A stretch of 64,000 nucleotides of DNA from Humulus lupulus (lineage: Eukaryota > Streptophyta > Magnoliopsida > Rosales > Cannabaceae): the NCBI RefSeq assembly GCF_963169125.1, contig NC_084797.1:86521868-86585867 (forward strand). Direction: 5' to 3'. Position numbers and translations under genes: made by a program. Below, in pieces: positions 59,726 through 64,000 of this stretch. Under the pieces are notes generated by a model. That model did not search any database. It was not told the origin of the DNA and saw only the letters and a list, made by a program, of their open reading frames with translations. How positions within the stretch are numbered: the stretch's first letter is position 1; each line of letters begins with the position of its first letter.

Positions 59726-60842
59726 CACCATTAAGAACTAAATTAGCAATAAGCAAATCCCTTTTTTTTTTCATTTTTTTCATTTTATAATTCAATCATT
59801 CCCCTTTCTTAGGAACCAAACAACATTTTAATCAGGCTTTAGTGGAGGAGGTTAATACTTGGCTGAGATGAAATAAGTTTGTGGTTTCAACTATTGAGCC
59901 TCCACGATTGACCCCAAAGTCGATCCCCTGCTGAACACTCAAGCCTCAACCCCAATGAGCCCCATATTGAAAGCCTAAACCCCAGCCCCACCGAACCTTT
60001 AGCCAACACTCAAGATGTCTTCCAATATTCATTGTCATGTTCTTTGCCTCGGCAAAGTGAAGAGCCTTGGGTATTGGTCGGATGTTTGACTGCCAAAAAT
60101 GGAGGAAGGATGTGTTGTTGTCATCCTCTATGCTTGTGGCCGCCGAAATCGTTACAGTCACTACCATAATGGACTAGTCACCACTGTCTTCACGAGGAGA
60201 TGCCAAGAAGTCTAGGTGAAGCTGAGATGTCATCTTCTTTGTCGCGCAACAGCTGGGGAGGAAATGAAGAGTCGATGATTGTGACGATGTCTGCTATTGA
60301 TTTTTTTTTTATAATCGTTAGGGTTTTTATCTTAAGGTTTATTTTTTTATAATTTTTTTAAATAAATATTTGTATCTTAATATTCGTATAAAATTTAATT
60401 AATTAAATATATAATATACTAAATAAATTAGTAATAACTAAATTAAATACAACTAAAAAGTTTTGACAAAAAAATATATAATTAAAAATTTTTGACAATT
60501 ATTTGAATAACTCATTTTCACCAAAAAAATTTAATTTTTATATAATAATTATTTGGTGTTTTAAATTATTAATTTATTTTTATGAATATATCAAAATATA
60601 TTCAAATTTAATTAGTAGTCGATCAAAAATTGTATTGGAATAGACAATAATTTGTATTGAAATGTCGTCTCATGTTAAAAGTAGACAATCATACTAAAAC
60701 CGTTGTCTAATGTAAGTTTTAATTCGCATGGCACACTAGTTTAAGAGCATATGTTGTATCGTGTATAATTTTAACAAGAGACATCAATTGTACTACAAAT
60801 GTCATCTTATGTGTGTCATCTAAGTATAGTTTTGTAGTAGTG
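59726..60842. mobile_element. Probable CACTA-type DNA transposon end and AT-rich body
   Basis: The right edge GTAGTAGTG at 60834-60842 is the reverse complement of CACTACTAC, the usual CACTA terminus, followed by AGA. Inside it are subterminal repeats of GTCTAATG, ATGTCATC and GACAAT type in both orientations (about 60630-60830). The body includes two T/A-rich runs (59760-59790 and 60300-60360) and an unrecognised minus-strand open frame (59946-60167). The left terminus is missing, probably lost at the LTR boundary. The class is inferred from one terminus only. Confidence 0.5.
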
Positions 60843-61891
60843 AGATGTCACAGCAGGCTTACGTGCCTCATCCTCAACAACTTCCACGTGCACCTTCAAA
60901 AGAACAAGAGCTATCTCTCGCTGATATAATTAAAACTTTAGTCACTACTAATATGAAATTTCAACAGGGTCTTGTACAATTTTAGCAACTCACACATGAA
61001 ATTCTTCAGAGTAATAATGTATCCCTACAGAATTTGGAGAATTACCAACAAAATTGCTGCACCTCCGAGCAATGTTGGCGTTCAAAATTTTAGAGAATTA
61101 CCAACAAAATTGGAGAGTAATCCAATAAAGAATGATAGCGACCTAACTCTCCAAAGTGGTACCCAATTTGACTCATCACCTCACATGGAAACAACATTAG
61201 ATCTAATTCCAACTTAAGAAGTCAACAATTTAGCCCGAGAAGCATCCTCTCCATTGGAGGTAGAACCTTCCACTTCACTTGATCCATCATTATAGAAAAG
61301 GCCAGAAAAACAAATTTTTAGAGCTTATATTCATATTCCTCTTTTTCCAAGAAAATTAAAAAAATCTAAGAATGAGGAGGAAAATAAGGAGATCCTTAAA
61401 ATCAATATTTCGCTTCTTAAGGAGTTCTGTACAAATAAAAGGAAACTTAAGGGTGATAAAAAGATAAGTGTGGGGGATAATGCCCTTTTATTTATCAAAG
61501 GAAGTTGTCACACAGGTGAAATGACACTGAGATGTTTACAAATCCATGCACCATTAGTAAAACTAGGTTTGATCATTGTATGATAGATTTAGGAGCACCT
61601 ATTAATGTTATGTCTTATTCTATTTTTGATTCTTTAAATCATGGGCCATTAAAATAAATTGATGTTTTTCAATTAGCCAATTGCACTAATGTTTATCCCG
61701 TATGGGTGGTTGAAGATATTTTTGTGCAGGTTCTATTTGAGAGGCCATTCAAGCTCACTACGAGTACAAATTTGTATGTGAAAACAGGAACGCTGTCATC
61801 AAAAGTTGATGGTGAAGTTATAAAGTTTAATGTGTTCAATTCTATTGATAATTACAAGAGGAAGAAAGTTCTACTAAATTACCCACCATAA
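60843..61891 (+). pseudogene. Athila-like gag C-terminus and protease, degenerate
   Basis: The reading from 60845 gives SQQAYVPHPQQLPRAPSKEQELSLADIIKTLV with a stop at 60984-60986, then FRELPTKLESNPIKNDSDLTLQSG (about 61092-61165), the usual gag end of Athila elements. Next come LLKEFCTNKRKLKGDKKISVGDNALLF (about 61413-61495) and the protease region MIDLGAPINVMSYSIFDSLNHGPLK (about 61578-61655), with Leu for Ser/Thr in the D-S/T-G site, then VVEDIFVQVLFERPF (61706). A segment around 61031-61060 is partly duplicated at 61087-61115. Neither RT nor integrase follows. Confidence 0.72.
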
Positions 61892-63242
61892 CATTTATGA
61901 CCACAACAATCAGTTGAGAAGCACTTGAGGGTGTTTCCTTTTCCTTACCTTTCGTTTTATTTCACTGAGGACAATGTATTGTTTAAGTGTGGAGAAAGGG
62001 AAAACTACTTGTTTTACCTTTATTTGTCATCTTTAGTTGTTATTTTGTGTTTGTGTTATGTTTAGTTGTTTTTACTGTCATTTTTTTAGTTTAGTTTGAT
62101 TTTAGGTTATGATAAGCATGGTTAAGTTGAAAGACGTATGTTGATGATAAAACTTTTGATTGTGATGGAAATAATTCTAGGAAACTGATGAGTTCTACAT
62201 AAATCTTGTTCTTAACTCTTGTTTTGATTGTTACTTAAGCTTGAGCTTAGATTTTTCAAATGATGAATACAATTTGATTTACCCTTTTATTAGAACTTGG
62301 AGAGATTTATGCATACTATCATCTATATATAGTCTCGACCACTCTAAGTACACATGATTAGGAAGATGATTAAGGCAAGTTCTTTGGACCGTTTGGGCCT
62401 TTCAAGCTTACCTAAGATATTTAATTCCTTAGTTTCACATTTTTGAGGCATAATGACTAATCTTTTTCTTTTATGAATCCAATATCTAAACCTTTGCAGC
62501 TTCAAAATTTTCTCCCTTTTTGTGACCCATTACATCATATGGCCATACATGAATGTTTATTTTTGGGGGGATGGATCTTGTAAGAAGGGAAAAATATGTA
62601 TTGGTTTTTTGGGTTGTAATTTAAATGTGTATGATCTATTCTTTCTCCCAATAAAGTTAAATTGAAAAAAAAAATTGCAATGAAAAATTTGAAAAAAAAA
62701 TTGCAAAAGTATAATTGTTCAGGAAATAGTAAGATCGATTTGGGAAGAGGGAAAAAGAAAGATTATGAATTTTATGGGAAGTTTGTGGGAAGATCTAAAT
62801 AATAGAATAAATATAGGCTATGGTGTGATATGAGCTTAAATATATCATTTTCATCTACCTATAACCTTAACCATATATTGCAAGCTTACAAAGAACTTTT
62901 GATTCTTGTTTATGTGTGCTTATATTAGTGGATAATAATTTGTTAATGTCTATGGAGTGGATGATTTTCATGATACATACTATCTATACAAATAGATACT
63001 TCGAAACATATTTTTGCATGTATAAATTGATTGAGGTGCAAGTGAGTTGGTAAGTTTAATTCGTGATTGTACATTGAGTCGAAATTCTAAAGAATGTGGA
63101 ATTCTTATTTTTCCGAAGAATTATTTGTTTGTTCAATTTTTGAGACGATCATCACTTTCAAAAAAACCATTTCTTAGGATTTTAGTTTTTATTTGTTATT
63201 TTGTTTGCTCGAGGAGAAGCAAATGTCAAGTGTGGAGGAATT
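61892..63242 (+). other. Athila-like 3' noncoding region
   Basis: No reading frame is recognised. It contains GAGGACAATG with TTTAAGTGTGGAG at about 61968-61996 and ends at 63225-63242 with CAAGTGTGGAGGAATTTT, a polypurine-type tract directly before the LTR. A 30-bp A/T-rich stretch with two runs of A lies at 62660-62705. Confidence 0.55.
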
Positions 63243-64000
63243 TTATAAGTCACGAATTTGTCTATTTTTAATTCAATATTCTTCAATTATTATTCACTTA
63301 ATTATTTTTTTATATGTTTAATTAGTTTATTTTATGTTTATATGATTTCTAAGACATTTGGGAGAAAAATAATGAATTTGAGATGTTTTACACATAATGG
63401 TTAAGCTCGCAATTACAAGTCTGAAACTTCACACTTGATTTTGGAAATTTTTCAATAATATTTTGGAAATCATTCTTGAAATACAAGTTTTAGATATTTT
63501 TTTTAGATTTCCATAGCTTTTTAAATCGTCCAATTCCGAGATATATCAAGGAACTTGTGGGTAAAATATGGTCAAAGGCTGCAACTGAAGAAAAACGAAG
63601 AAGTGGAAAGAGTGCTATGACCGCAGCCACACAAAAGAAGCCCAACGGCCGCGGCCAACAATGTCCTAGGTCGCGGCCATTGCACGCTTTTTTTTAATGG
63701 AAAAATTACGTTTCTAGGCCGCGGTGCGCAATATTAATGGATGTGGCTTGCGGCTAATTTTCAGCTTTAAATTAAATTTGAAATGTAAACTCAATGGTCT
63801 ATAAAAGGGTTTAGGGTTAACTTTTAGAATATCATTATATTTTCATGGGGCTATAAAAGGAAAAGGAGAAGAAAAGACATCATTATTTACAATCTTCAAT
63901 CTAGTTTTTCTTTCTTCTCTCAAACATCTTTATATTCATTTCATGTTTATGATGATGTTTATGATTATGGAGTAGTTTCTTTTAGGTTAATGGTTATTTC
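63243..64000 (+). repeat. Athila-like LTR, runs off the right edge
   Basis: It follows the polypurine-type tract and starts TTATAAGTCACG where TGATAAG-type starts are usual. It aligns with 34342-35115. It has a GC island with CGGCCGCGGCC (63647-63657) and a TATA box TATAAAAG (63800-63807). Confidence 0.7.
63800..63807 (+). promoter_or_regulatory. TATA box of the right-hand Athila-like LTR
   Basis: TATAAAAG followed by GGTTTAGGGTT, matching 34912-34919. Confidence 0.6.

Noticed and set aside
59946..60167. A 73-codon minus-strand frame as a host gene.
   Set aside because: No recognisable domain, no exon signals that I could support, and it sits in a transposon-like segment. It is kept only as a possible captured fragment.

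Overview
This window reads as a plant nuclear heterochromatin block made almost entirely of LTR retrotransposons nested inside one another. I recognise no host gene, rRNA, tRNA or CRISPR array. The organism is a flowering plant: Ty1/copia and Ty3/gypsy proteins with plant-type motifs, initiator-Met-tRNA primer sites, and long (2-4 kb) LTRs. The LTR style reminds me of a eudicot such as Cannabaceae (hop/hemp), but that is a weak impression and not something shown here.

Left half (about 1-34043). A Tat-like Ty3/gypsy element on the minus strand (Tat1: LTR 33325-34043, leader and gag, protease, RT, RNase H down to 2485) has been split by successive insertions. These are a full-length copia element (3925-13270, target duplication GACTG) that itself carries a solo LTR in its RT gene (8276-10660, GAAGT); solo LTRs at 14520-16791 and 18282-19808; and a very long LTR (20406-33324) that is itself split by a full-length chromovirus-like gypsy element, gypsy1 (23504-32667, GTGAC). 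At the far left an LTR with a primer site (1890-2484) sits in the Tat1 RNase H and is cut in turn by an LTR that runs off the window (1-1676).

Right half (34044-64000). An Athila-like LTR (34342-36970) is split by a truncated Tat element (Tat2). Then comes a second chromovirus-like element, gypsy2 (minus strand, 36971 to about 59725). It is broken by a solo LTR that holds another solo LTR (39846-44659 and 41095-43415), a 3.9 kb solo LTR (45042-48917), a third Tat element (Tat3, 52241-54900), an LTR plus primer site (54901-57221) and an inverted LTR fragment (57222-57679). The end holds a CACTA-like transposon terminus (to 60842) and an internally deleted Athila-like gag-protease element running into its LTR (63243-64000).

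None of the coding regions is intact. Each carries stops, frameshifts or lost catalytic residues, so they are annotated as pseudogenes. Five LTR insertions have exact 5-bp duplications and no internal region, against two elements that keep both LTRs and a duplication, which points to strong removal by LTR-LTR recombination. The most unusual signals are structural: a shared stop codon at the same gag position in two separate gypsy copies, splice-donor-like sites repeated in the LTRs, GC-palindrome islands shared by unrelated LTR families, LTR-internal minisatellites, and an LTR / primer site / inverted-LTR junction.
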